Part shown: positions 10,674 to 22,025 of the stretch, piece by piece
Layout: each line of letters starts with the position of its first letter
How positions within the stretch are numbered: the stretch's first letter is position 1
NCBI GenBank assembly: GCA_022036555.1
Contig: CM039126.1
Span: 35,233,090-35,297,089, forward strand
Source of the DNA: Microstegium vimineum
Lineage: Eukaryota > Streptophyta > Magnoliopsida > Poales > Poaceae
DNA: 64,000 nucleotides
Reading direction: 5' to 3'
Program-made: the position numbers and the translations under genes
The notes under the pieces: generated by a model
The model's database searches: none
The model's input: the letters and a program-made list of their open reading frames with translations, nothing else
What the model was told of the DNA's origin: nothing

Positions 10674-11355
10674 TGTTGGTATTTTTAAGACGCACACAGA
10701 TAAATCCACAAGACACGAATACCATTGTAGCTTTCACCCGAGGGGTTTAAAATATCGTATCCATAGGGAAACGTGTGAGATCAACTATGTTGTAACTTAA
10801 CAAAAAGGGGTAGATAGAATCTAGGGTATAAACTAAGGTATAAGGTAAAAATTAAACTAATGATAACTTGGTTGGAAACGACAATCAAGGATGGGGTGGA
10901 TTATAGGAGTATAGAGAGGATAACTTAGGTCTTCTAGTCCTAACTTGGATAAGATATATGTCTTCTATGATTCATCTGGGACTATTATCTAGAAGGGTCG
11001 CAAACAGAGTATGCCACAACTTAGATAACTATATAACCTATGAGGTCCTATAAACGGGAGGTGGACTACAGAGGTCTCAACGCACTTGTCACATATGCGA
11101 TCTACCACCTTCCGGAATATAGGGGACATTCATGTTTACCTAAGTCTAAGTACCACACTTACACTTACGATAAAACTCTAACCCAACATGCATAAGGATT
11201 AAAGCACTCAAAAGAGCCATGAACCAGAAGAACAATATAAACAAAATCTTACTTACATGAGAAGTCGATTACTGAAGACATCTCAGGAGCAAGCTTAGGA
11301 AGAACTTGATCCCGCCGAAGTACAAGCCGAAGAAGAAGCACCGACAGGCTGGTAC

Positions 11356-11842
11356 TGTCGATGAAATATGCGTCGTAGTCTACCTAAGGGGTACCCTACG
11401 GTAGTAGATTGTAGGCGGAGGTGTGGCGAGGACGATGAAGCGTAACACAGGGAGCGTAGACACGACGATTTAGACAGGTTCGAGCTAGAAAATTACCATA
11501 ATACCCTACGTCCTGTGTTCTGGTGGCTGGATTGATCTGAGTACTAGGTTACAAGATCTGTAGATGATCTGAGAGAGAGAGTTTTGGAGGGGGTCCCTGC
11601 TCGCCTTATATAGCTGGGGAGCAGGGTTACAATTTCCATATCCTAACAGATTACGATCGGTCCCTTAAGGGAAGGGATCCGAGTCTATCTACTAGGATCT
11701 TCCTTGGCGAGCAAGACTTCTTCGGAGTCCTTAGCGAGCACGACAGGCTGGTCCCGTGCCGCAAGGCCTCGCGGGCCGGGCCGTCTTCTGGTCGGTAGGC
11801 CCATAAGGTCCCTGGGGATATGCCGAGGTAATATCCCCAACA
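11356..11842 (-). repeat. B1 3' LTR
   Basis: Runs TGTCGATGAAATATG to ATATCCCCAACA (487 bp) with a - strand TATA motif (rc of CTTATATAGCTGG near 11606-11617). An AGTCCCCGAGCACG tract follows at 11843, reading CGTGCTCGGGGACT on the - strand: the polypurine tract that primes plus-strand synthesis. Confidence 0.85.
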
Positions 11843-13128
11843 AGTCCCCGAGCACGTTATATTCTTCCGGCGAGCCCGCAGCATCGTGCTTGGAGGTGTT
11901 CAGCTGGTCGCCATCATGCGTCGTGGTCATCGTGAAGCCCCGACCAGGCTCCCTGGTCGCGGTGCTGATCGGAGAAGCCTCCCGACCAGGTCGGGCTCGT
12001 CGAGAGTATCATAGCGTGATGGGCGAACTGGTCGCCTCATCGGGTGCTGCGGCTGCTTGTCGGGAGGATGTGACGTGCTGAAGAAGAAAAAACTTTTGAA
12101 AAATCCTTCCCTGGTGAAGTGTACCCACTTAGGCTCTACAAAAACAACATAAAAAATAGCAGAGCGTTGTCGATAAGAAAATCAGTACATTCACCGCGAG
12201 GTGAAGTGTACCCACTTAGTCCCCGAGCATGGTGGCAGGTGAAGTATGCACGTGGTGCCATGCTTTATAAAAAAGATGCATGAGGTATGTAAATTGAAGC
12301 ATAAGTTTGGTAAAAACGACTGGGAATACCCATAGTCCCCGAGCCTGATGTAAGAAACTGGAAGCTTCTTGTATCAGGATCATATATTTGAAAATTGAAA
12401 TACTGAAATATGAGTTTAGTGAGAAACGACTACGAATACCCGTAGTCCCCGAGCCTGATGTAAGGAGCTTAGGAGGTTCTTGCATCGGGGTCATGTTGCT
12501 TGATTCGCAGTCCCCGGGCGTCAGTCCCCGGGTGTTTGTCCTTGAGTGCCGTGGCCGCAGTCCCCGAGCCTTGCTTGGTATGACTTTAGATGAAGTCTCC
12601 GAGCCTGGTCGGGGATGCAACCAAGCAGCCAAATCATGGTTGCTGTCGACGGAGTCCCCGAGTGTGGTCAAACCGCAAGCTTTGTGCATCCTGCACACCA
12701 TACTACTGTAGCCATGTTACTGTAACTGTACAGAATAAATTGTAACAAGATTACACATCCAGTCCCTGGGACTGTAGCGTTGGTGACATTGCAGAAGTTA
12801 TTAGTCACAAATTGAAAGATAACTTAGAGGTAAATATGCATGGGAAAACAGGAAGGAAGTAAATGGGCCGAATTAACCGCGCAGTTGGCAGCCCAAGTCG
12901 CGGCGCGGAAGGTGGGCGTGGCGGCTTCTCATTTGATTGTTGCAGCGTCCCAAAAACCCTAGAAGGCGAAGCGGCGCGTCGCTTAGTATAAATGGCAGGT
13001 CTAGCAGCGGCGGTTCCCATTCTTCTGTTTCGGCGAAACGTTTCGTCTGCCAGCATAATTTTCTCAGCACTTCTCCCGTTCCTTTCTTTGATTTGTTCTC
13101 TGTCTTGGTGCTTGATTGCTTGTTGGTG
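11843..13128 (-). mobile_element. B1 3' untranslated region with repeated polypurine-tract-like motifs
   Basis: No gag or pol coding is seen. The motif AGTCCCCG (CGGGGACT on the element strand) recurs at 11843, 12218, 12334, 12444, 12509, 12523, 12559 and 12653, with a degenerate copy near 12762. Two longer imperfect repeats, CCCGAGCCTGATGTAAG plus about 90 bp, start near 12334 and 12444. The stretch also serves as the upstream flank of the opposite-strand ORF. Confidence 0.6.
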
Positions 13129-15494
13129 ATGGCACCAAAGAAGGGTATTGTTTCGAAGCTATCAGCAGCATCGGATGCGGGCGCAAGGTCGTCGACGGGG
13201 GTTAGGAAAGCTTCTGCATCGTCGCCCCCAAATGTTAGGGTTGAAGAACTGGTGGTGCTGCCTTGGGTGGAGCATTGGACTCCGAGCACCGTGAAGGAAG
13301 ATGATATCAATGCTCTAGTTTTTGGTGGTCTACTCTTGGATAAGGAGGCCGGTGGATGGAGGGCGGCGCTCGGCGAGTTGTTCCCGACGCCAAATACGGG
13401 TGAGCTTGTGGTGTTTGAGCCTTTCTTCCGGTGTGGTTTCGGAGTTCCGGTCCATCCTTTCCTTCGGGGTCTTTTACGGTATTATGATATATCGCTCTGC
13501 AACCTGAATCCAAACTCGATTGTGCACATTGCGACGTTTATCCATATGTGCAAGGAGTATATTGGGATTTATCCTCATTTTGATTTGTTTTGATACTTCT
13601 TTCGCTTGAAGACGAATGGGACTGGGTCATCTGGTGTTATTAGTTCAGTATACCTCCAACTCAGGGATGGCATGTCCGCGGAATACATCTCAATGTCGTT
13701 GCATTCCAAATTTGCTGGGCACAAGTTGAGGTGGTTTTATGTTCATCAGGAAGAGCCTTGAGCGCCATGCGACCCCTCGCTGGTGCCTACAGTCTTGGAG
13801 ACCTAGTCGGAACCGCCGTCTGAGGCTGGTTTGGATACTGTGAAGTTACTTCTGAAGTTGCTCGATCGCCATACTCTTGACAGTGTGCGGGTAGCGTGTA
13901 GTTTCATCGCCAGGCGATGTCAGCCCTGTAAAGATAGGGATCATCTGTCGTTTGAATATGCTGGTAAATGCGACAGTACTCGGGAGGCGCCTGGAAGTAT
14001 CGAGTCAGCTGTTGCTGACAAGCATTTGAATTACATCTTTGATAAGCGTTCTCCGCCACGCCGTCGGAGGGAGGCCTTTTCTCTTCGTCTTCCTCCCCCT
14101 CAGGTTTTATTGTCTTCAGATTTGTCTTTCGTTTTGTTTTTGTTGCAGCGTTCGTCGTACTTACATATGTTCTTGGTTGTGTAGGTCCATGGTGAGGACC
14201 GCGCTTCTTATTTTGCCGTGTTCCCAGCACCCAGTGTGTTGCCAGAATTTTGTACGCATCTGGCGGATGGTGCTAATACGGAGCCGAGTGGTTCTGGTCA
14301 TTTTGGTGAATTTTCGCCTCCACCGATCCGAGGGGTAGCTGGCTCTTCGAGGTCGCCTAACATGGTCAGGCTCTCCCGTTGAAAGGTGCTTGTTAGGTGA
14401 GTGTCTTTCTTGGCATGTTAATCTTAGGTGATTCATGGTTTATGGTATGGTTCCACCTGATGAGGCTGGACCGTTTTGCAGCGCTGCGTCGGAGACTTTT
14501 GATGAGGGTCTGGTCGGCGAAGGATTGCCCAGGGCAGAGACCGTTATTGTCGACCCAGAGCCGTTGAGGTCGGAGCCCTGGGTTACTGATCACCCGGTAC
14601 TTGGTGGTGACTTGGGTTCTTCAGGGGACCCTGGAGTTCCTTCTGCTTCTGCAACTGTTTCTAAGGATGATGGGGTGCCGCTGGCATTTGGCTCTCGTTC
14701 GATGAGGAAACGGAGGAGAGCTTCTGTTATCGTTGAAGATGATTTTGTGGAACTGCCCCACTCGCGGGAGGGTATCATTGATGATGAAGGTTCTGACTAT
14801 GGTCAAGACATCTTGGATGGTGTGAAGGTGAATCGTAGGCTTCTTCTTCTTTTTGATGGGCCGCATGCTCAACCACCGTTTACGGGCGTTGCTGAAAACG
14901 AGTCGGGAACGCAAGCTCCGAATCGCATCTTTGGAGGGATCTTTGCAGGAGTCTCATGAGCGGACGCGTGAGTTGGAGAAGGCTCTTTTGGAGAAGGAAC
15001 ATGACAACCTAAGTCTGCGTGACCAGCTCTCAAAGGCGAAAGAAGGTTGGTTTCTGGCACCTTATTTGTTTCCTAGAGTTGTTGCTTTGCCCTTGTGTTT
15101 ATGTTCTTTGATGCTTATAGAACTGGATGTCGAAGTTGTTGCGGGGCGCCGCCAATTTTGGAGTTTGAGTGAAGAGGCCGGGCCGGTGATGGCCTGCATG
15201 GACGATGTTACTTTTAACTCCACCCCTCCGTCGGACGAGGCCATTGCTAACGTTCTGTCGAGGGCCCAAGGGTTCTATGGGCGCTTCAAGTCATTTGTGT
15301 TGTTGGCGGCGCAAGAGATGCTCTGTCATGGACTTTCGATGTTGCGGTCGCATTATCCGCAAGTCGATCTTCAGAGGGTACGTAGTGGTTACGCAGCAGG
15401 TACTTTGGAGTCAGACGTTGGTCGCTTAGAGGCGGAGGCAGACGTGGTTGCTGGTGATCTGCTTGCTGACATGGAGTTTTTTGCTATGAGGTAG
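13129..15494 (+). pseudogene. Opposite-strand ORF of B1 ('putative gypsy type transposon' protein), broken
   Basis: On the strand opposite to pol, ATG at 13129 opens MAPKKGIVSKLSAASDAG and continues through VFEPFFRCGFGVPVHPFLRGLLRYYDISLCNLNP-type sequence (split here by position, 13408-13515) to HFDLF at 13590. This conserved N-terminal block is that of the family annotated in grasses as putative gypsy-type transposon protein (PF04195-type). A TGA at 13591-13593 interrupts it. Further pieces at 14435-14959 and 14853-15494 encode an acidic linker, a coiled-coil-like SLQESHERTRELEKALLE segment and the end GDLLADMEFFAMR. Some gaps may be introns (donor-like GT and acceptor-like AG sites are present). 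Antisense additional ORFs are known in Tat-lineage elements; the function is unknown. Confidence 0.75.
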
Positions 15495-16267
15495 CTGTCG
15501 TTTGTATATAATACAAGATTGGTGTGGACGTGTAAGTGAAATGTATCAAAGCTTTGTTTATCCGGGCGGTGAGCTTTTATTTCACTTGTATGTCCTTTCA
15601 TGCCAGCTGAGTCGTGAGCCGTAGCGATGAATCGTTCGGCCTTGGGTCTCAAATGGTCCGGATCGTAGGGCTAGCGCCACTGCACGCGTAGGATACATAA
15701 GGATTCCCAAGGAGGCACGCTGCTGGCAACCCGCGACGCAGAGGGAAAACAACTCATGCACGCTTAGGGAGATGCCAGTGGACAGGGCCTTTTTCCGAGA
15801 GGCTCGATCGTGGCGTGACCAGGGCCTGTGGAGACCGTTCCTACAGACGCTGGGCGAAAAGCCATGCTGCTTGTAGAGTCGTCGACCATACCGTGGTCGT
15901 ATACAGATTCTGGGCACATAACCTTATGGCTCCCGACCCAAATGGTGTCAGCCGGTTTCTGGAGAAATATCATTTGGGAGGCCTGTCAATGTAATCGTAG
16001 TGCTTAGGGTAGCTACTTCTATTCGCTATGATTCATTCGCAGGCCAGCTTTGGGTGCTTTCTGGTTATGGCCAGGCTGTTTGGAGAAACACCCTTTTGCG
16101 TTTTGGAGAGGTCGTCGAACACTGTGGGAGTGGTTTGGAGAGGTCGTCGAATGCCGTATGCATTTTGTAGAGGTCGTCGAACGCCGTAGGCGTTTTGCAG
16201 GTGACATCGGAAAGAAGAAAGCATGTCAAATTTTTTTGATATGGGTGGAACAAATGATACAAGTATT
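15495..16267. mobile_element. B1 spacer between opposite-strand ORF and integrase
   Basis: Non-coding interval where the convergent antisense ORF and the integrase end. Near its right side, GTCGTCGAA blocks repeat at 16111, 16143 and 16173 (30-32 bp spacing). A copy of this whole stretch is present in B2 (to about 9125). No separate gene seen. Confidence 0.6.
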
Positions 16268-18067
16268 TCAGGCGTAGAAACGCCTAAGGTGTTCTATGCT
16301 CCATGAGTTAGGTATGTCGACGCCTTCCTGATCCGCGAGCCGATAGGACCCTAGTCGGGTTACTTCTTTGATGATGTAGGGGCCTTCCCAATGTGAAAAG
16401 AGCTTGTGCATGCCCTCGGTCTTCAGTTTCCTCTTGAGGACGAGTTCTCCTATGACAAACGATCTATGGTTGACGGTTCGGCTGTAATATCGGAGGACGC
16501 CTTCGAGGTACTTGGCTGTGCGTATGCACGATGTTAGCCTCTGTTCTTCGAGACGGTCGATGTCGTCAATTCTGGCCTGGTCAGATGTTTCTTCGTCGTA
16601 GTGGTCTATCCGCGGGGAACCAAAGGCGACGTCGGTTGGTATGACAGCTTTGGAGCCGAAAATCATGAAGTATGGGGATACGCCGGTGTTACGACTGGGC
16701 TGGGTGCGTAGTCCCCAAAGCACCGCGGGTAGTTCATGTAGCCAGCGACCTGCGTTCTTTTCTTCCTCCTGGTACAGCCTTTTCTTGAGTGCATCTAGTA
16801 TCATTCCATTCGCTCGTTCGGCTTGGCCGTTTGCTCTGGGGTGGGCGACAGAGACATATTTGACTAGTATTCCGTTGTGCTCGCAGAAATCCCAGAAAAG
16901 GTTTTCGGTGAAATTTGACCCCAGGTCGGTGATGATTGAATTTGGGACGCCAAATCGGTGTATGATTTCGTCGATGAAGGTGACTGCGCTCCCGACCGAG
17001 GCTTTGGTGATCGGCTTAACCTCAATCCACTTGGAGAATTTGTCGACGGCCACATAGATCCATTTGAAGTTCGCTAGTGCTGGTCGGAAGGGTTCGAGCA
17101 TATCAAGACCCCAACAAGCAAAGGGCCAGGAAGCCGGTATTATTTGGAGCTCTTGGGCGGGTAGGTGAGTTTGCTTAGCGAAGAACTGGTACCCCTTGCA
17201 GGTGCGCACCATCTGTTTTGCGTCGGCGACCGCTGTGGGCCAATAGAACCCTGCTCGAAAAGCTTTTTGTACCAACGTTTTCGCAGCAGCATGGTTTCCA
17301 CATGTGCCTCCGTGAATGTCTTGTAAGATTGCCGAGCCCTCCTCCTTGGAGACACATTTTTGTAGTGCTTCAAACCTGGAGTTCTTCCTCATCAACGTAC
17401 CGTCAACGAGGACGTAGTTGTGGGCTCGGCGGGTTAGTCGCTCTGCTTCTGTCTGGTCTGATGGTACCACATTATTGGAGAGGTACTGGATAAAATCGTC
17501 TCGCCAGTCGGATGACCGGCTAGTGCTTGCTGTGATCAGCATGTTAGCTTGTGGTTGTGATACGTCATCAAGTGTGGCTTCAGGTTGATCGACGATTGAT
17601 GGCTCGCGTAGGTCTTGGACAAACACTCCGGCCGGGATGGGGGATCGCGATGATCCCAGTTTGGACATTTCATCTGCTGCCTGGTTTCGGTCGCGCGGAA
17701 CGTAGTGATATTCAATCCTAAAGAACTTGCCTTCTAACTTTTGGATGGCTGCATAGTATGCGTCCATCTTCTCGTTGGAGTACCTCCATTCTTTGTTTAG
17801 CTGGTTGATCACTAGGGCCGAGTCTCCGTTGACGATGATGCGTTTTATGCCGAGTTCGCTCGCAATGCGGAGCCCGTGTAGTGTCGCCTCGTATTTGGCG
17901 GCGTTGTTGGATGCTGAGAATAGTAGTCCCAGGACGTAGCGGAGCTTATCTCCGGATGGTGATATGAATAGGAGACCGGCGCCTGCTCCGTGGATGGATA
18001 GTGAGTCGTCGAAGAACAAAGTCCAGTGCTCGGGTGCTTCAGTGTTTACTAGGACCTGGATGTCGGT
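16268..18067 (-). pseudogene. B1 archaeal-type RNase H and integrase domains
   Basis: A 583-residue open frame begins with the second, archaeal-type RNase H of Tat elements: acidic residues in FFDDSLS, KYEATLHGL, VNGDSALV and RDRNQAADEMSKL. Then comes the integrase: a zinc finger (GNHAAAKTL...RTCKGY, where the second Cys of the CxxC is replaced by Tyr), the core with Asp in WGLDMLEPF, Asp in IITDLGSNF and Glu in GQAERANGM, and a C-terminal segment ending SWSIEHLRRFYA. The D-D-E triad is intact. The frame is continuous with the RT frame upstream except for one in-frame TAG at 18068-18070. The ATG at 18019 is not a true start. Confidence 0.9.
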
Positions 18068-19019
18068 CTATTCGACAATGAAGTCAGCAAGTGCTTGTGA
18101 CTTGATTGTATGTCTCCCTTGGAAGCCTATATTGAATGTTCCCAATTCTACCGCCCATTTGATTATTCGCCCTGTAGCGTCCTTGTTGCACAGAATGTCG
18201 CCCAAAGGGAATTCGGTGACGACTGTCACCTTTGTTGGTCGTTGGAAGTAGTGCCGGAGCTTGCGTGCGGTGATGAGTACCGCGTATAATAGCTTCTGCA
18301 CCTGAGGGTATCTTGTTTTGGACTCGTTCAGTACTTCGCTTACGAAATAGCATGGTCGCTGGACTGGGTATACACGCCTGCTTTCTTCACGTTTGACCAC
18401 CATGACGGTGCTGACAACTCGGTTGGTGGCGGCAATGTAAAGTAACATTGGTTCGTCTTCTTTCGGCGCGACCAGGACAGGTGGTTTGGTGAGGCACCGC
18501 TTAAGGTCAGCGAAGGCGCGGTTGGCCTTGTCGTTCCATTCGAACTTCTGTCCGCCCTTTAAGAGTCCGAAGAATGGAAGGCCTTTTTCACCGAGGCGAG
18601 AGATGAAGCGGTTCAGGGCAGCCAAGCACCCGGCAAGTTTCTGCACATCTTCGACATTGGACAGCGGTTTCATTTGGAGGACTGCGACGGTTTTTTTCTG
18701 GATTGGCCCGAATGCCGGACCGACTGACGATGTTGCCGAGCAGGTTTCCTGACAACACCCCAAAGATGCATTTCTTTGGGTTTAACTTCCACCTGAAGTT
18801 GTTGAGTGCTTCGAAAGTTGCCTCTATGTCGGCGATCAGTGTTTCTGCGGAGTGTGTTTTTATGACTACGTCATCTACGTAGGCCTTGACATTTCCTGTA
18901 ATGAGTTCTTTCAAGCATTCTTGTATGGCGCGCTGGTACGTTGCACCGGCATTTTTTAGTCCGAAGGACATCGTTGTGTAACAGTAGGCACCGAAGGGGG
19001 TTATGAACGATGTTTTGAT
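18068..19019 (-). pseudogene. B1 reverse transcriptase core and first RNase H
   Basis: The frame from 19019 contains MSFGLKNAGATYQRAIQ and the catalytic box AYVDDVVIKT (YVDD at 18870-18881), then the thumb/connection. A frameshift near 18700 moves the reading frame to one that reads MKPLSNVEDVQKLAGCLAAL, the classical gypsy connection, and then the first RNase H (FADLKRCLTKPPVL, LRHYFQRPTKVTVVTEF). It ends at a TAG (18068-18070) where family members usually have Trp. RT would copy the element RNA into DNA. Confidence 0.85.
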
Positions 19020-20876
19020 TTAATCTTCCACCTTCAGCGCTATCTGGTGATAGCCGGAGTAACAGTCGAGGAAGGAGAGGAGCTCGCATCCGGGATTGGA
19101 GTCAACAACTTCATCGATTCGTGGGAGAGGGAAAGGGTCGGGAGGGCAATGCTTGTTGAGACTCGTATAGTCAACACACATTCTCCATTCATTATTCTTT
19201 TTTCTTACAAGTACCGGATTGGCAAGCCAATCGGGATGATTTACTTCCTTTATGAACCCTGCAGCTAGGAGCCTGGTTATTTCAGCGTTAATGGCCTCTT
19301 TGGGGTCTGGTGCGAACCTTCTAAGCTTCTGGAGGGTCGGCTTGGCCCCGTCAACCACGTTCAGGGAATGCTCAGCGTGGTCGCGGGGGACTCCTGGCAT
19401 ATCCGCCGGTTTCCAGGCGAAGATGTTGATGTTGCGCCGCAGGAAGCTGACGAGCGCGCTTTCTTGTTCGTGGTCGAGGTCGGCGCTGATCATGACGGTC
19501 TTTCTGGGATCGTCGTCATCCAGGACCACCGTCTTAGTTTCCCTGGATTTCTTCGAGGCACGTGTGGTCAGAGGCTCTGGAACGTCGAAGTCTCCTGCTC
19601 GTGGCTTGGCCGCATCAGACAGGCAAATTTGGGCACCGCGCAGTTGCTCTCGCCTAGTCACGTCAGTGATTGTCTCTTGCCAACATTCGTATGCGATCCG
19701 GAGATCGGAGTGGAGGCTGATGATCCCCTGCGGTGTTGGTATCTTGAGCACTAAATAGGTATACTGCGGTATCGCCATCAATCTTGACAGCGCGGGCCGC
19801 CCAAGGATGGCGTCGCATGGAGTATCGAGGTCGGTGATCACGAAGTCCACGGGTTCTTCACGCACCAGATGGTCGGATTCGAATCGTACCGGAAGGGTGA
19901 CCTGTCCGGACAGCTTCGAGCTTTCACCAGGGATTATACCATGGAAGGAGAAATTCATCGGGCAGATGCTGCTCTCCCGAGACTTGAGACGTTGGAGCGT
20001 GCTCGGGAAAATAATGTTCAGAGAACTTTGTCTGTCGACGAGTATCCTTTTGAAGAAGCTGGTCGCGACGGCTGCGCTGACAACCAGGGGGAAACGACTA
20101 GGGTAGTCGTGCCGTACTTGGTGATCGTCTCTGGAGAAATTGATTTGGCGCCTCGTCCAATATGGAGCATGGATATGAATGCTATTACTGTTAGTAAAAG
20201 CCCGGCGGTGCTTACCGTTGCCATCTGGGTGCCCGCGGAATATGGGGAAGATGTGTGTGGCCTTCGTGAAGTTGGTGATCGGAGCCTCTGGCGTGTCCTC
20301 TATGGAAGGGCCGTTGCCTTGTTGCTTTGCTTGCACTTTGCTCTGGATGGCCTCCTTGAGGGCGATGTATTCCCGCATGGTGTGTTTTCCTCGTTCGTGA
20401 AGGGGACAGGGGCCGTCAAGGACCTCTTTGTGGCTGTTGCCGCATCGACGCTTCCGCCCGCTACCATGGTTTACGGGATCCGGTGTTGAGCGGTGCTGCG
20501 TTGCTTCCGAGGTGATCTTCTTTCGTGCGTTCGACGCGTGTGGACGGAGTTGGCGGCGAGCGGCGTTGATGAGGCCGAGGCATTCGACGAGGTCTTCATC
20601 AACCTGGTCGACAGCGCTCGCCGGGTCGTCATGGGCGATGCGCCCGGGAGTGCCTTGAGCCCTCTTGGTGGTCAGATCTTTGATCGAAGGAGAGTTGGGC
20701 GCGAGGAGTCGCGCAGGTTCCGTAGTTTCGGAGACAGAGACGATGCCATGGATAGTACAGACCATAGATCCGATCTGAAGGGTGGCGCCACCTGCGGGGA
20801 TGACCATGGATCCGGGGAAGGTAACCGCTTGATGAGCCATGGAGTCGATGCACACACCCCCTACCTGGCGCGCCAA
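19020..20876 (-). pseudogene. B1 gag C-terminus, aspartic protease and RT N-terminus
   Basis: The 618-residue frame starts right at the primer binding site, so most of gag has been lost. The gag tail is recognisable by DGPCPLHERGKHTMREY. The protease region reads RILVDRQSSLNIIF, where the family has D-G-G-S, so the catalytic loop is altered. RT fingers follow (EWRMCVDYTSLNKHCPPD, LPRIDEVVDSN, LLSFLDCYSGYHQIAL). It stops at TAA (19020-19022), which is in frame with the YVDD segment and sits where Gln (CAA) is expected, another C-to-T type change. Confidence 0.85.
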
Positions 20877-20877
20877 T
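20858..20877 (-). other. B1 primer binding site
   Basis: The + strand CCCCCTACCTGGCGCGCCA directly adjoins the right LTR. Its reverse complement begins TGGCGCGCCAGGTAGG, the primer binding site type found in RIRE2-like elements. B2 has a mutated copy at the matching place (CTACCTGGCACACCA). I am not certain which tRNA it pairs with. Confidence 0.7.
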
Positions 20878-21351
20878 TGTCGACGAAATATGCGTCATAG
20901 TCTACCTAGGGGGTACCCTACGATAGTATATTGTAGGCGGAGGTTTGGCGACGACGATCAAGCGCAACACAGGGAGCGTAGACACGGCGATTTAGACAGG
21001 TTCGGGCTGGCAAATCACCGTAATACCCTACGTCCTGTGTTCTGGTGGCTGGATTGATCTGAGTACTAGGTTACAAGATCTGTAGACGATCTGAGAGAGA
21101 GAGTTTTGGAGGGGGTCCTTGCTCGCCTTATATAGCCGGGGAGCAGGGTTACAATTTCCATATCCTAACAGATTACGATCGGTCCCTTAAGGCAAGGGAT
21201 CCGAGTCTATCTACTAGGATCTTCCTTGGCGAGCAATACTTCTTCGGAGTCCTTGGCGAGCACGACGGGCTGGTCGTGGGCCGCAAGGCCTCACGGGCCG
21301 GGCCGTCTTCTGGTCGGTAGGCTCATAAGGTCCCTGGGGATATGCCGAGGT
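20878..21351 (-). repeat. B1 5' LTR, outer 13 bp missing
   Basis: Aligns end to end with the first 474 bp of 11356-11842 (same length over the shared part), then breaks at GCCGAGGT, losing AATATCCCCAACA. A - strand TATA motif (rc of CTTATATAGCCGG) lies near 21127-21138. Confidence 0.85.
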
Positions 21352-21434
21352 CGTGCTGTTCAGTGCTCAAGGTCATCTTCCTTCAGGTACCGATCGTAAT
21401 CGATCCCATCTTCCTTCAGGGACCGATCGTAACA
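21352..21434. repeat. Filler DNA at the B1 right junction
   Basis: In place of the lost LTR terminus there is about 83 bp with two near-identical 27-bp copies (21374-21400 and 21407-21433, CATCTTCCTTCAGG then ACCGATCGTAA). The 14 bp GGGACCGATCGTAA at 21419-21432 is the exact inverse of 21173-21186 inside the adjacent LTR. This is what templated repair synthesis would leave. Confidence 0.65.
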
Positions 21435-22025
21435 AACTTCCTCCAAAACTCTCCCCTCGCTCCCCATCTCTCTATTATCTAGATCTAAGAACTAATAACT
21501 AGAGAGGTTGTCCATTTGGGGGACACCTCTGACCTATGATGGATCTCCAATTGAACTGAGTTGAGATGGGATGCCTCCAGGGGGGATCTGCCCTCTATTT
21601 ATAGCCCAGTGGGGTGCACGATAGTTGTTGGATCAAACGGACTTAATGTAGGGCTGATATGACTCCTTAGAGGCGGTGGAGGAAGTTTCTAGAAGGGGGG
21701 CCGAGGTGGGCCCAGGGGGTTGCCGACCAACATGGGGTGGGGCCGGCCGGCCCCAACTAGCAGCTGCCCCGCTCCCGCTTCCTCCGGGTGCCATCCTGAT
21801 CCTTCCTTAGTTAAATGGAAACTATCCCGTCACGGATTTATTCTGATATTTATTCTGATTTGCTTCCCTTATTACGCCTTTTCTAGAATAGTCCCTGGAA
21901 AATAATAGAACACAAAAATTCGTGGAATTTGTTAGATAACCCCTATATTTATATTATTTTTATGTGATTGATCCATTTATTATGTTTATAATTGTATTAA
22001 AAGTGGACGCTAACGACTGTCAACA

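Larger units (their letters stand above)
11356..21434 (-). mobile_element. B1: Tat/RIRE2-like Ty3/gypsy retrotransposon nested in element A LTR
   Basis: LTRs lie at 11356-11842 (487 bp) and 20878-21351 (474 bp, outer end lost). From right to left on the - strand come a primer binding site, gag tail, protease, RT with YVDD, RNase H, an archaeal-type second RNase H and integrase. An ORF on the opposite strand lies at 13129-15494, then a polypurine tract and the 3' LTR. The extra RNase H and the additional antisense ORF are hallmarks of the Tat lineage (Retand, RIRE2, Grande). Most of gag is deleted and pol has two in-frame stops and a frameshift, so it is defective. No clean target duplication is visible because the right end is replaced by filler. 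Confidence 0.85.
10674..22025 (-). repeat. Element A 5' LTR, split by B1
   Basis: The LTR occupies 10674-11355 and 21435-22025 (about 1273 bp once B1 is excluded). It begins TGTTGGTATT and ends GACTGTCAACA on the + strand, so on the - strand it runs TGTTGACAGTC...CAACA. A - strand TATA motif lies near 21596-21606. Its outer edge at 22025 abuts copia integrase sequence starting GTTATTCACT, marking the right boundary of the element A insertion in the Sirevirus. Confidence 0.8.

Noticed and set aside
11651..12711. Frames in and after the B1 3' LTR (77-161 residues)
   Set aside because: They run across the LTR/polypurine boundary and consist of non-coding element sequence.
11351..21440. Looked for a 5-bp target duplication around B1 (GGTAC on the left)
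   Set aside because: The right end is replaced by filler DNA and no matching GGTAC follows; alignment with the other LTR copy only gives a degenerate candidate.
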